Under the pieces are notes generated by a model that searched no databases, had not been told where the DNA came from, and saw only the letters and a list, made by a program, of their open reading frames with translations. Shown here in pieces: positions 1-8,351 of a DNA stretch of 64,000 bases (the first letter of the stretch is position 1; each line of letters starts with the position of its first letter). Position numbers and translations under genes: made by a program. The DNA comes from Siphlonurus alternatus. Its lineage: Eukaryota > Arthropoda > Insecta > Ephemeroptera > Siphlonuridae. The stretch spans positions 17,596-81,595 of the forward strand of contig CATKWE010000033.1 in NCBI GenBank assembly GCA_949825025.1. The letters are read 5' to 3'.

Positions 1-461
1 CAGACATAGTTTATGTGGATGAATGTGGCATAAACAAACATTTGAGCAGAGAATATGGTCGCTCAAAGCGTGGAAAACGGGTGTGCTTAATGACTTATGG
101 GCGCAAATTTAAAAAACTAAATTGCATTGGCGGCATGGTCGGAGGTAAGATGCTTGCCTTTATGAAATACGAATGGAACACAAATACTGCTTGGTTTAAT
201 GAGTGGTTCGAATGGTTTTTGTGCCCGCTCTTAAAACAAGGTAGCGTTATCATAATGGATAATGCGGCTTTCCATAAAAAATCTGATGTACATAAAATTG
301 CGGCATCATATGGTTGCTGTGTTATTTTCTTGCCGCCTTATTCGCCAGATAAAAATAAAATTGAAAAATTTTGGGCTAATTTGAAAAATTGGCTACGTCT
401 AAACGCCAAATTTTTCGCTACAATTCAAGACGCTATTACAGCTTATTTTAAAAGAGAATAG
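1..461 (+). CDS. IS630 transposase, C-terminal reading frame (orfB), partial
   Basis: DDE transposase catalytic part, nearly identical to the orfB of the other IS-A copies. The three acidic residues are visible in VDECGINKH (first D), IIMDNAAFH (second D) and NKIEKFWANL (E). The 5' part of the frame is outside the window. Family identity is secure; activity cannot be judged from a partial copy. Confidence 0.9.
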   Translation, partial: DIVYVDECGINKHLSREYGRSKRGKRVCLMTYGRKFKKLNCIGGMVGGKMLAFMKYEWNTNTAWFNEWFEWFLCPLLKQGSVIIMDNAAFHKKSDVHKIAASYGCCVIFLPPYSPDKNKIEKFWANLKNWLRLNAKFFATIQDAITAYFKRE

Positions 462-464
462 CTA
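1..464 (+). mobile_element. IS-A copy 1 (IS630 family), cut by window edge
   Basis: Right-hand part of the 900-bp IS630 element repeated at 4300, 6344, 51550 and 54916. It ends in the same terminal sequence (inverted TAGCTATTC) followed by a TA dinucleotide at 465-466, the expected TA target duplication. The left end lies outside the window. Confidence 0.9.
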
Positions 465-632
465 TATGGATCTCCGTATAAAATGTCATTTGCTAAATAT
501 ATTATTTCAGAAAATGATCCCGGAGAATTAGCATTAGTGTTTCATGGAAACTTCGAGAGATCAACAGATAATGAAAAAACAAAACAAGAAAGGATGAAGA
601 GCGCCAGAGATTGGTACGATTATATTAAATAA
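465..632 (+). pseudogene. 3' stump of a gene truncated by IS-A
   Basis: An open frame runs directly out of the IS-A end and gives about 55 codons ending in RDWYDYIK and TAA at 630-632. There is no start codon with a ribosome site, so this is the tail of a gene whose 5' part was lost or lies beyond the IS. I do not recognise the family. Confidence 0.5.
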
Positions 633-714
633 CCGTACATATGATATGCTCTTTATAACCGTTTACATCCTACACATTTCATTTAAAATATTTTTACGAA
701 AGGAACGTTTTTAT

Positions 715-1659
715 ATGAAAAAGCTATGCTTAATAACCATCGTTTTATTAATATTAGCTAACAATACAAATATTAACCAATTATATATTTTAAAAAGTTT
801 TTCAAGCCAAAATGATGTGGCATATTACGACAACAATAAAAAATCTTATTCAATTTCTAACATAAGCAGATCATCTTATAATTTTTCAGAAAAAAAACTA
901 GATAAAATTGACTATAGTCAATTTATTAATAAGATTTGGGTTGAAAAAGAATGGAATTATGATAAAGCATACTCTTATCCTTGTTCATTTTTTATTACAA
1001 ATATTACAAATGATAAAATCTCTGGAAAACTCGCTACAAACAAAGTTGCTTACCCTGAATCTTTTACTGCTCTTGATGGTATTACTGACCCCGACCTACA
1101 AAGTCACTTAGCTTATTTTACTGGAGTAATCGAAGAAAATATTGCCGTATGTCAATTTATTAGTAAAGACGGGAAGACAGGAACTATTAAATTACAATTT
1201 AAAGAAAACAACGAGATTGAGGCTAAAATAAATTGTGATACTATTGATTTTATGGATAAAAGGCAAAATGGGGATAAATTAATTTTTAAACCTCATAACA
1301 TCTCTGATTTAAAAGGTATTTATAACAAAAAGACTAAAGTTTATAAGACAGAATTAAATACATGGGGAAGTGTAAATATTGTGACAGTATGGTTCGATGG
1401 CATGAAACCATTTCCAGATGTATTTTTAACAAATGAGCACAATGATATTTTTTATAACTTCGGGGCATTTCCAACTGGAAGTGAGATTATAGATGTTTCC
1501 ATTGATGATATTAACGGTGGTTATTTGAAAAAGATAAAATTCACTTTGGGTTTTGTAAATTACAAGACTGGTATCACAGATAAATCAGACCCAACGTATT
1601 GTATTGCTTATCAATTGAACAATGGTTTGTTTTATTCTGAATTTATCGAGCCAAATTAA
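715..1659 (+). CDS. Secreted protein of unknown function
   Basis: 314 residues from the ATG at 715, preceded by GAAAGGA at good distance; the longer frame from 646 lacks a ribosome site. The N-terminus (MKKLCLITIVLLILANN) is a short basic region followed by a hydrophobic stretch, so a Sec signal peptide or membrane anchor is likely. The rest is soluble, rich in Lys, Asn and aromatic residues, with no cysteine cluster or catalytic motif I can name. No operon partner is visible: the upstream gene is a stump and an IS-B copy follows 110 bp downstream. Confidence 0.6.
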   Translation: MKKLCLITIVLLILANNTNINQLYILKSFSSQNDVAYYDNNKKSYSISNISRSSYNFSEKKLDKIDYSQFINKIWVEKEWNYDKAYSYPCSFFITNITNDKISGKLATNKVAYPESFTALDGITDPDLQSHLAYFTGVIEENIAVCQFISKDGKTGTIKLQFKENNEIEAKINCDTIDFMDKRQNGDKLIFKPHNISDLKGIYNKKTKVYKTELNTWGSVNIVTVWFDGMKPFPDVFLTNEHNDIFYNFGAFPTGSEIIDVSIDDINGGYLKKIKFTLGFVNYKTGITDKSDPTYCIAYQLNNGLFYSEFIEPN

Positions 1660-1774
1660 AATGTATAAATAATTTTATGTCAAGTATCATTCCATGATAT
1701 TATAAAAATGGAGGGATATTTTATGAAGGGCTTTATACTAACGACACAGAATCTATTAAAATCATGTCATATAG

Positions 1775-2377
1775 TTATTTAAGTTTAAAACAATAACAAA
1801 TTGCATCAAACAGATTATTGAATAATTTCGAGACAGAACGTAGCTCTTTTTTAAGCCATGCCCAAAATTTTTCAATTTTATTGAGGTCTGGTGAATATGG
1901 AGGTTGGAACAGCAAAATAATATTAAATTTCTTTGCGATTTTAATAAGTTTGTTTTTTCTGTGAATACTAGCATTGTCTATCACTGCTATATTTTCGGCA
2001 ATTTCAGGACAAAAACAATTTTCAAACCAATATTCGAAAAGGGCGCTGTCTGCAGTTCCCTTGTAAGTAAGCGGCGCAACGATTTTATCACCGCATTTTC
2101 CTGCGACAATAGAAATTCTTTCGTACTTTTTGCCTCTGATTTTGCTGTATACTTTAACTCCTTTTTTCGCTCGTACATTGGATCTATAAATATATTTGTC
2201 AATACCTGTCTCATCTGCATAAAATACGGATTTTTCAGGATGTTTTTGTTCTAATTTTGCCAAATCTTTTTTGAAAGTTTCACGTTTTTCTTTATTTGCC
2301 TCACTATAACGAATTTGAGTTTTTTTAAAGTTATCTTCTGGTTTTCCAAGGCATAAAAAACAGCAGCTGCCGAGCAA
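1775..2377 (-). CDS. IS-B orfB, DDE catalytic part of IS630 transposase
   Basis: Catalytic half with DDE residues in YADETGIDK, AVIDNASIH and NKIEKFWAWL. The first Met of this frame is probably not used; the protein is expected as a fusion with orfA through frameshifting in the shared overlap. Confidence 0.87.
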   Translation of the reverse strand: MLGSCCFLCLGKPEDNFKKTQIRYSEANKEKRETFKKDLAKLEQKHPEKSVFYADETGIDKYIYRSNVRAKKGVKVYSKIRGKKYERISIVAGKCGDKIVAPLTYKGTADSALFEYWFENCFCPEIAENIAVIDNASIHRKNKLIKIAKKFNIILLFQPPYSPDLNKIEKFWAWLKKELRSVSKLFNNLFDAICYCFKLK

Positions 2378-2628
2378 TTGAAATGCTCCCCGATTTCTCT
2401 TAGATAGTGGTCAGGGTTTTCTATAATATACGTTGCTAATTCTACGGGGTCAATCTTCTTAAATGTACGGTTTAAAGGGCGTTTTTTCAAACTGCCTGTT
2501 TCTTGGCTTAATTTTTCCCAATCAGATATTGTTGATTTGCTTATGTTAAAAGTTTTGTGAGTTTCTTCAAGAGAATGAGTTTTCCTATAATCAATTACTT
2601 TTTTTCTTAAATCTAACGAATATGCCAT
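2251..2628 (-). CDS. IS-B orfA, helix-turn-helix part of IS630 transposase
   Basis: DNA-binding N-terminal half of the transposase. It starts at the ATG behind AAGGTG (MAYSLDLRKK); the ISKSTISDW segment is the recognition-helix region. Reading continues into orfB by a -1 shift at a run of seven A on the coding strand. Confidence 0.85.
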   Translation of the reverse strand: MAYSLDLRKKVIDYRKTHSLEETHKTFNISKSTISDWEKLSQETGSLKKRPLNRTFKKIDPVELATYIIENPDHYLREIGEHFNCSAAAVFYALENQKITLKKLKFVIVRQIKKNVKLSKKIWQN

Positions 2629-2786
2629 AATTATCACCTTGGGATATTATACCATATTATATTAGTGTTTTCAAATTAATTTACTATAGATAGATGAACT
2701 GGTTGAGTAATAATATAAACGATATAAAAGTTAATGCGTAAACTATTAGCATCGTTTACAAACACTTCAATAACTATTGTTATTAA

Positions 2787-2909
2787 AAGGGGGAATCGGC
2801 ATTTGATTGGCTTGTAGAAAATACTTCTTCTTATGGATTCTACAATTACTATAAAGAACCATGGCATTGGGAATATAACCCTCCAAATAAAAAAAGTTCA
2901 AGCAAGTAG
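2787..2909 (+). pseudogene. C-terminal remnant of a VanY-type D-Ala-D-Ala carboxypeptidase
   Basis: Forty codons in frame ending in TAG at 2907-2909, carrying FDWLVENTSSYGF and EPWHWEYNP. The latter is the hallmark of peptidase family M15B (VanY/DdcY), where the His of WHWEY binds zinc. A stop lies just upstream (2784-2786) and there is no start, so the catalytic domain is mostly gone. IS-B ends 98 bp upstream, which fits truncation by mobile elements. Confidence 0.75.
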
Positions 2910-2918
2910 ATGTTAAAA

Positions 2919-2948
2919 TGCGGATGTGAGCCTATTCTCACATCCGCA
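2919..2948. terminator. Perfect 12-bp hairpin after the vanY remnant
   Basis: TGCGGATGTGAG, six-base loop CCTATT, then the exact complement. On the plus strand it is followed by A residues rather than T, so it is not a classical intrinsic terminator; it may be a leftover terminator or a leader hairpin of the gene that starts at 2966. Confidence 0.45.
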
Positions 2949-2965
2949 AAAAAGGAGTGATATGT

Positions 2966-4027
2966 TTGAGTTTTGTTTTTGTTAAGAGAAGTATAATAGT
3001 ATTGTTGGCTATGCTATCGTTCTACTTAAAAGCAGATACAGTATCGATTTATGCAAATAAAATTTCTAGTGAAAATAAAAACGGGTTAGGAAATGTGCAC
3101 AATGATGCTCTTGCTTTTTATGATAATAACATAGTTTATTTTATAAATGGCGTTGTAAGTAGAGGAGATACTACTGACTGTAAGATTTACAAAATGTTAT
3201 CAAATGGAGAATATGTAAAATTGAGCGATGATCTTGCAACTGAGCTTATTGTTGCTGAAAAAAAATTATTTTATATTACACAAGATGGCGTGAGCATTAA
3301 AAGCATGGCACTAGATGGCACAAAAGTTTCTACAATATTTGACGAAAACGTAAAAATACCAGCTGTATTAGAAAAAATGAAAAATAGCAAAAATCAATTT
3401 AATGTTGAAAATTTAATATATAATGATGGCTCTTTGTATTTTGTGCTGTCCGATTTTTACACATTAAATAAAGAATCGGAAATTTATAGATTAATTGTCC
3501 GTATGAATCTTGATGGCACAAACATAAAACCTATTTTTACTGATAGGATTTCACAATTTATAATAAATGAAAATAAAATATATTATACTTTCACTGAAAA
3601 AAACGGTCTTTATGTTATGAATTTAGACGGATCAAACAATAAGCAAATTACAAAAAAACTTGTTAGAAGCCCAATAGTTGATAAAAATTATGTTTATTTT
3701 ATTGGAAAAAACTATTACTTGTACAAAATGGATCTTAAAAAAAAGAAACCAAAAGTTTTGCTTAAAGAAGAATTGTTATCATTTAATTTACTTGGGGATA
3801 CAATTTACTATTCAATGCATTCTGAAAGTAGATACGAAATTGCTATTCGTTCGATTTCTATTGATGGTAACAGTAAAAGAAATTTAACCGATGAATTAAC
3901 TATTGGACTAAATATAGCCGGCGATTGGATATTTTATGACAGGCGCTATGCTGAGGATGATCGATTTGCAAAAATGAAAATAGATGGAACACAGGATGAA
4001 CTTGTTGAAATATATCCCGTACAATAA
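2966..4027 (+). CDS. Secreted DUF5050-type repeat protein
   Basis: About 353 residues from TTG at 2966, chosen because AAGGAG at 2952-2957 is eight bases upstream; a GTG at 2957 in the same frame overlaps the ribosome site. Starts with a signal-peptide-like segment (VKRSIIVLLAMLSFYL). The body repeats units such as MNLDGTNIKPI, MNLDGSNNKQI and ISIDGNSKRNL about every 40-45 residues, the pattern of DUF5050/TolB-like beta-propeller proteins. Such proteins are exported and of unknown function. The gene stands alone between IS elements. Confidence 0.65.
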   Translation: MSFVFVKRSIIVLLAMLSFYLKADTVSIYANKISSENKNGLGNVHNDALAFYDNNIVYFINGVVSRGDTTDCKIYKMLSNGEYVKLSDDLATELIVAEKKLFYITQDGVSIKSMALDGTKVSTIFDENVKIPAVLEKMKNSKNQFNVENLIYNDGSLYFVLSDFYTLNKESEIYRLIVRMNLDGTNIKPIFTDRISQFIINENKIYYTFTEKNGLYVMNLDGSNNKQITKKLVRSPIVDKNYVYFIGKNYYLYKMDLKKKKPKVLLKEELLSFNLLGDTIYYSMHSESRYEIAIRSISIDGNSKRNLTDELTIGLNIAGDWIFYDRRYAEDDRFAKMKIDGTQDELVEIYPVQ

Positions 4028-4238
4028 ATTTTATTGTTGGACGAAGACCAGTTTGTACTGTATGTAAGTACAGCACAAACATTGGATCAATTATATCTTC
4101 ACTCCTACTATAGTTTAAACCTTTAGAATATAAATAATATTTAGAATTTGCTACTAATAAATCAGCCCATTAAAAAATAAATCAAATTAAAAAACAAATC
4201 GGGTATAGATTTATAATTAAATTACAGGAGGAATTGAG

Positions 4239-4299
4239 ATGAATAACCGTTGGATAATTGCTAACATTTTAATAATATCCTTAATTAACTCTAGTAATA
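4239..4299 (+). pseudogene. 5' stump of a signal-peptide gene cut by IS-A
   Basis: ATG at 4239 with a strong AGGAGG ribosome site begins MNNRWIIANILIISLINSSN, a typical signal peptide, and runs straight into the end of IS-A copy 2 at 4300. The rest of the gene is not found on the other side of the IS. Confidence 0.6.
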
Positions 4300-4346
4300 T
4301 AGCTATTTTTATTGAAAACAAGCTTAAAGTATGGTAAAATTAACCT

Positions 4347-4682
4347 ATGGCATATGCAGTAGATACAAGGAAACTTGTCCTCAATTATTTAGAAAAAGGA
4401 CATACATATAAGCAAGCGTATTTGGAACTTGGCGTAAGCGAAAGCACAATAAAAGAGTGGAAAAAGCTCCTAAAAGAAACAGGAAGCTTAGAAATGCGTC
4501 CATTGGAGAGGACGACAAGCAAATTTCATTCTAAAGAGCTTGAAGCGTACGTAAATGAGTATCCCGATGCAACATTGAGTGATATAGCGACGCATTTTGG
4601 TGGTACGACATCTGGAGCCTTTCACGCTTTGGAACGTGAAAAAATCACCTTTAAAAAAAGAGCCATTTTACAAAGAACGTAA
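4347..4682 (+). CDS. IS-A orfA, helix-turn-helix part of IS630 transposase
   Basis: 111-residue frame (MAYAVDTRKLVLNYL) with the HTH segment GVSESTIKEWKK. It ends shortly after a run of seven A at 4653-4659, where orfB must be entered by a +1 shift or by transcriptional slippage. Confidence 0.85.
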   Translation: MAYAVDTRKLVLNYLEKGHTYKQAYLELGVSESTIKEWKKLLKETGSLEMRPLERTTSKFHSKELEAYVNEYPDATLSDIATHFGGTTSGAFHALEREKITFKKRAILQRT

Positions 4683-5196
4683 CGAAGTAGAGCGCGTAGC
4701 GTTTGACTGCGAAATATCCGAAACGCCACCGGGGACAGACATAGTTTATGTGGATGAATGTGGCATAAACAAACATTTGAGCAGAGAATATGGTCGCTCA
4801 AAGCGTGGAAAAAGGGTGTGCTTAATGACTTATGGGCGCAAATTTAAAAAACTAAATTGCATTGGCGGCATGGTCGGAGGTAAGATGCTTGCCTTTATGA
4901 AATACGAATGGAACACAAATACTGCTTGGTTTAATGAGTGGTTCGAATGGTTTTTGTGCCCGCTCTTAAAACAAGGTAGCGTTATCATAATGGATAATGC
5001 GGCTTTCCATAAAAAATCTGATGTACATAAAATTGCGGCATCATATGGTTGCTGTGTTATTTTCTTGCCGCCTTATTCGCCAGATAAAAATAAAATTGAA
5101 AAATTTTGGGCTAATTTGAAAAATTGGCTACGTCTAAACGCCAAATTTTTCGCTACAATTCAAGACGCTATTACAGCTTATTTTAAAAGAGAATAG
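4597..5196 (+). CDS. IS-A orfB, DDE catalytic part of IS630 transposase
   Basis: Catalytic half with DDE residues in VDECGINKH, IMDNAAFHK and NKIEKFW. It overlaps orfA in the next frame. The Met at 4597 is probably internal; alignment with IS-B places the joint at the A7 tract. Confidence 0.87.
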   Translation: MVVRHLEPFTLWNVKKSPLKKEPFYKERNEVERVAFDCEISETPPGTDIVYVDECGINKHLSREYGRSKRGKRVCLMTYGRKFKKLNCIGGMVGGKMLAFMKYEWNTNTAWFNEWFEWFLCPLLKQGSVIIMDNAAFHKKSDVHKIAASYGCCVIFLPPYSPDKNKIEKFWANLKNWLRLNAKFFATIQDAITAYFKRE

Positions 5197-5199
5197 CTA

Positions 5200-5236
5200 T
5201 ACCATATTATATTAGTGTTTTCAAATTAATTTACTA
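5200..5236. mobile_element. Solo end of an IS-B element
   Basis: The 37 bases after IS-A copy 2 match the outer end of IS-B (compare 2650-2686) up to its TA flank at 5237-5238. The remainder of that IS-B copy is missing. Confidence 0.85.
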
Positions 5237-5340
5237 TACGATTGGCGGTTGGCAGGAATGTCAGCCGCTTTTTCAAACTACATAATAAAAATCAAGCTAA
5301 TAGGCTTGTAAAACACTTGTTTCAAACAATCACTGCTTAG

Positions 5341-5399
5341 TTGTGGATAACTTAATAATTTTTTTAAACCTATTCTGCATTTTACTGAGTTATCCACAA
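5341..5399. promoter_or_regulatory. Inverted pair of perfect DnaA boxes
   Basis: TTGTGGATAACT at 5341-5352 and its exact complement at 5388-5399 each contain the consensus DnaA box TTATCCACA. They could bind DnaA or simply form a hairpin with a 35-base loop. With only two boxes this is not an origin by itself. Confidence 0.45.
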
Positions 5400-5514
5400 T
5401 TGTTTATCGAAAAAATGGGCTGTAACATCACGATTTCTAATAATCGTTTTGATACAGTCCCTCTTTTTGGTTTTAATTTTTTTCTAAAATGCTTTTGTAA
5501 CTTTCAAAACCCTA

Positions 5515-5790
5515 TTATTTTTTCAGACTTATAGTAGGAACAGATAAAGTTAAATATTTTTCTTTAGTAGCTAACCCTCCCCTTATGTGCCTTTCAGATT
5601 TATTAACTTCTAAAACCCTGCGGGCCTCCCCCGCTAATTTGGGGTTAATTTTCACAAGTCTTTCCGTTACATCCTTATGTACTGTTGATTTGCTAATTCC
5701 AAATTTCTTAGCCGTTTCCCGAACTGTCGCATCATTATTTATTATAAAATTAGCAACCTCTACCGCTCTTTCTTCAATATAAGTTTTCAA
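5515..5790 (-). CDS. spoIIID: Sporulation transcriptional regulator SpoIIID
   Basis: 91 residues starting at TTG 5790 behind AAGGAGG (seven-base spacing). The HTH region (ATVRETAKKFGISKSTVHKDVTERL, described in two parts: ATVRETAKKFG and ISKSTVHKDV) and the tail LNPKLA-like/NKSERHIRGG block match SpoIIID closely. In Bacillus it acts in the mother cell with sigma-E and sigma-K to time late sporulation genes. The basic C-terminus here is slightly longer than usual (YLTLSVPTISLKK). It is monocistronic, between IS-derived DNA on both sides. Confidence 0.93.
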   Translation of the reverse strand: MKTYIEERAVEVANFIINNDATVRETAKKFGISKSTVHKDVTERLVKINPKLAGEARRVLEVNKSERHIRGGLATKEKYLTLSVPTISLKK

Positions 5791-6346
5791 GAAGTAACCT
5801 CCTTAAACATAAGCTTCTACACATTTATATGAAAATGAAAAAGCTTTTATTCCAAAGAATCTTTATACCTATACCATTATGGTTATGTATTAAATCTGTA
5901 GTTTATATAAATTAACATCCCAAGCAAACTCAAAAGTATTAGACCTGTTCTAAAACCTTGCAAAGCAATAAAAATTAGTATAAAATAATCTATATGGATA
6001 ATAAAAAAAGAATAGAAAAATTAGATGAAACAAAATATCAAGAATTATTTGGAGTTAGAAAGCCCACGTTTGATAAGATGCTCGCGATACTCGAGAGTGC
6101 ATTTAAGGATATGCACGAAAAAGGCGGTCGTCCATCACGTTTAAGCGTGCTTGATGAACTAATAATAACTTTAGGATATTATCGCGAATATAGAACAATG
6201 CAACATATATCATTCGATTATGGAGTTTCTAAAAGTCGAATTTCTGATGCTGTCAAGTGGGTTGAAAACACACTTATTAAAGACGGTAGCTTTGCTTTGC
6301 CTTCGAAACGCAAGTTTTTAGAAAGCGATACAGACATCGAATATAG

Positions 6347-6946
6347 CTATTCTCTTTTAAAATAAGCTGTAATAGCGTCTTGAATTGTAGCGAAAAATTT
6401 GGCGTTTAGACGTAGCCAATTTTTCAAATTAGCCCAAAATTTTTCAATTTTATTTTTATCTGGCGAATAAGGCGGCAAGAAAATAACACAGCAACCATAT
6501 GATGCCGCAATTTTATGTACATCAGATTTTTTATGGAAAGCCGCATTATCCATTATGATAACGCTACCTTGTTTTAAGAGCGGGCACAAAAACCATTCGA
6601 ACCACTCATTAAACCAAGCAGTATTTGTGTTCCATTCGTATTTCATAAAGGCAAGCATCTTACCTCCGACCATGCCGCAAATGCAATTTAGTTTTTTAAA
6701 TTTGCGCCCATAAGTCATTAAGCACACCCGTTTTCCACGCTTTGAGCGACCATATTCTCTGCTCAAATGTTTGTTTATGCCACATTCATCCACATAAACT
6801 ATGTCTGTCCCCGGTGGCGTTTCGGATATTTCGCAGTCAAACGCTACGCGCTCTACTTCGTTACGTTCTTTGTAAAATGGCTCTTTTTTTAAAGGTGATT
6901 TTTTCACGTTCCAAAGCGTGAAAGGCTCCAGATGTCGTACCACCAA
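6347..6946 (-). CDS. IS-A orfB, DDE catalytic part of IS630 transposase
   Basis: As the other IS-A orfB frames, with one Gly-to-Cys change (NCICGMVGG). DDE residues are kept. Confidence 0.86.
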   Translation of the reverse strand: MVVRHLEPFTLWNVKKSPLKKEPFYKERNEVERVAFDCEISETPPGTDIVYVDECGINKHLSREYGRSKRGKRVCLMTYGRKFKKLNCICGMVGGKMLAFMKYEWNTNTAWFNEWFEWFLCPLLKQGSVIIMDNAAFHKKSDVHKIAASYGCCVIFLPPYSPDKNKIEKFWANLKNWLRLNAKFFATIQDAITAYFKRE

Positions 6947-7196
6947 AATGCGTCGCTATATCACTCAATGTTGCATCGGGATACTCATTTACGTACGCTT
7001 CAAGCTCTTTAGAATGAAATTTGCTTGTCGTCCTCTCCAATGGACGCATTTCTAAGCTTCCTGTTTCTTTTAGGAGCTTTTTCCACTCTTTTATTGTGCT
7101 TTCGCTTACGCCAAGTTCCAAATACGCTTGCTTATATGTATGTCCTTTTTCTAAATAATTGAGGACAAGTTTCCTTGTATCTACTGAATATGCCAT
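6861..7196 (-). CDS. IS-A orfA, helix-turn-helix part of IS630 transposase
   Basis: Same as the orfA at 4347 except Ser for Ala at residue 4 (MAYSVDT). Enters orfB at the A7 tract. Confidence 0.85.
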   Translation of the reverse strand: MAYSVDTRKLVLNYLEKGHTYKQAYLELGVSESTIKEWKKLLKETGSLEMRPLERTTSKFHSKELEAYVNEYPDATLSDIATHFGGTTSGAFHALEREKITFKKRAILQRT

Positions 7197-7737
7197 AGGT
7201 TAATTTTACCATACTTTAAGCTTGTTTTCAATAAAAATAGCTATATGTAATCATCGATGTAACAGAATGCGAAACAGAACGTCCTAAAAAAAACAAAAAC
7301 AATCGTATAAAGGCAAACAAAAATGTCATACGATAAAAGACCAAATAATTATCAATGGGGCAACTTGTGAAATTATATGCGTCAATGAGGCAAAGGGAGC
7401 CATTCATGACCTTGAACTTTTTAAATTGAGCAAAATATATATGGTGAATGATATTTTATTAGTTGGCGATAAAGGGTATCAAGGTATTTGTGCTATACAT
7501 TCCCAAAGCCTAACGCCCTATAAAAAGCCAAAAAACGGACAATTAACACCAAAACAAAAAACATTTAACTCAAAACTTTCAAAATTCAGAATTTATATTG
7601 AACATGTAAATCGTCGCATCAAACGATTTAAAATTTTCAGCTACAGATATCGCAATAAGCAACTTAAACATTTTTTGCGTTTTTCTTTAATTTGTGACAT
7701 TTATAATTTTGAATTAGGGTTTTAGAACAGGTCTAAT

Positions 7738-8139
7738 GATTTATCGTCATTGAGAAACGGTGAAAAGTGGGCAGGTTTATGTGGTTTTGGAGTAATTGTT
7801 TCCAAACGAGAAGAACTTGGAAAAGAAGCAACGACTAGCCAAAATTATTTTATTTATAGTATAAAAAGCGCAACAGCTGAAAATATTTTAAAAATCAAGC
7901 GAGAACATTGGGCGATAGAAAACAATCTACATTGGTTGCTTGACGTGCTGTTTCGTGAAGACGAATGTCGATCAAGACGCGAAAACTCTGCTGAAAATTT
8001 AAATATTATAAAAAAGCAAGCTTTGCAGTTAATGAAGCAAGAAACGAGTATAACATCCAGCTTGAGAGCTAAAAGACTTCGTTGTGCTTATGACATATTT
8101 TACGCCCTTTTGGTGGTTGGTGTCAAGATAGTTTCGTAA
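7738..8139 (+). pseudogene. ISAs1-family transposase, C-terminal remnant
   Basis: The open frame comes straight out of the IS-C end and reads IKREHWAIENNLHWLLDVLFREDE, of which REHWAIENNLHW and LDVLFREDECR are signatures of ISAs1/YhhI (H-repeat) transposases. The N-terminal two thirds are absent. The last twenty or so residues may belong to the next remnant. Confidence 0.8.
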
Positions 8140-8301
8140 GCGTTTCCCCTGATAACTTCCTGTTATCTGATATTTGTTCCACACTCTAGTTATTGTTCTT
8201 ATGCATACAAATACCCATTTTGATATACTTTCTTTACTTTCGCCAGCTTGCATATGTTTTATTATAGCCGCTCTCTTCTCCATTGAGATTGGTTTTGCCA
8301 T
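8115..8301 (-). pseudogene. N-terminal HTH remnant of another IS630-type transposase
   Basis: Reads MAKPISMEKRAAIIKHMQAG and SISKWVFVCIRTITRVWNKY, a winged HTH of the kind opening IS630 transposases, unlike IS-A or IS-B. It is cut where it meets the ISAs1 remnant on the opposite strand. Confidence 0.6.
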
Positions 8302-8351
8302 CTGTAATCACCCCTAGTTACTACAAATGGTAACACTTGGACTATAAAATA

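Larger units (their letters stand above)
1772..2686 (-). mobile_element. IS-B copy 1 (IS630 family, 915 bp)
   Basis: Complete 915-bp element flanked by TA at 1770-1771 and 2687-2688. The ends are imperfect inverted repeats beginning TAGTTATTTAAGTTT and TAGTAAATTAATTTG. The same element, almost identical, occurs at 41045-41959 and 50571-51485, which points to recent transposition. Confidence 0.92.
4300..5199 (+). mobile_element. IS-A copy 2 (IS630 family, 900 bp)
   Basis: Complete element with terminal TAGCTATT inverted repeats and flanking TA at 4298-4299 and 5200-5201. Its right side abuts the last bases of an IS-B end while its left side is an unrelated gene, so the flanks do not belong together (see findings). 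Confidence 0.93.
6344..7243 (-). mobile_element. IS-A copy 3 (IS630 family) inside IS-C
   Basis: 900-bp element with TA flanks at 6342-6343 and 7244-7245. The host sequence on both sides is continuous IS-C, which defines the IS-A boundaries and TA duplication exactly. Confidence 0.95.
5994..7725 (+). pseudogene. IS5-type transposase (orfA/orfB) split by IS-A
   Basis: The N-terminal part (MDNKKRIEKLDETKYQ) runs to about 6341 and resumes at 7246 behind IS-A copy 3. A second frame with LLVGDKGYQGI and IEHVNRRIKRFKIF continues to 7725. These are DDE_Tnp_4-like (HARBI1-type) features. Removing IS-A plus one TA restores the frame seen in the intact copy near 57400. Confidence 0.85.
5941..7734 (+). 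mobile_element. IS-C copy 1 (IS5-type), interrupted by IS-A
   Basis: The ends are perfect 17-bp inverted repeats (AGACCTGTTCTAAAACC). Without the inserted IS-A and its TA duplication the element is 892 bp, the same as the copy at 56952-57843. The flanking triplets differ (ATT left, AAT right), so the usual 3-bp target duplication is missing and the flanks have been rearranged. Confidence 0.88.

Noticed and set aside
1723..1770. Short ORF with a ribosome site running into IS-B copy 1
   Set aside because: Removing IS-B and one TA gives a stop after two codons, so no gene was interrupted.
1904..2254. Open frame antisense to the IS-B transposase, repeated in every copy
   Set aside because: It is only antisense of a conserved transposase; no start signal and no family match I recognise.
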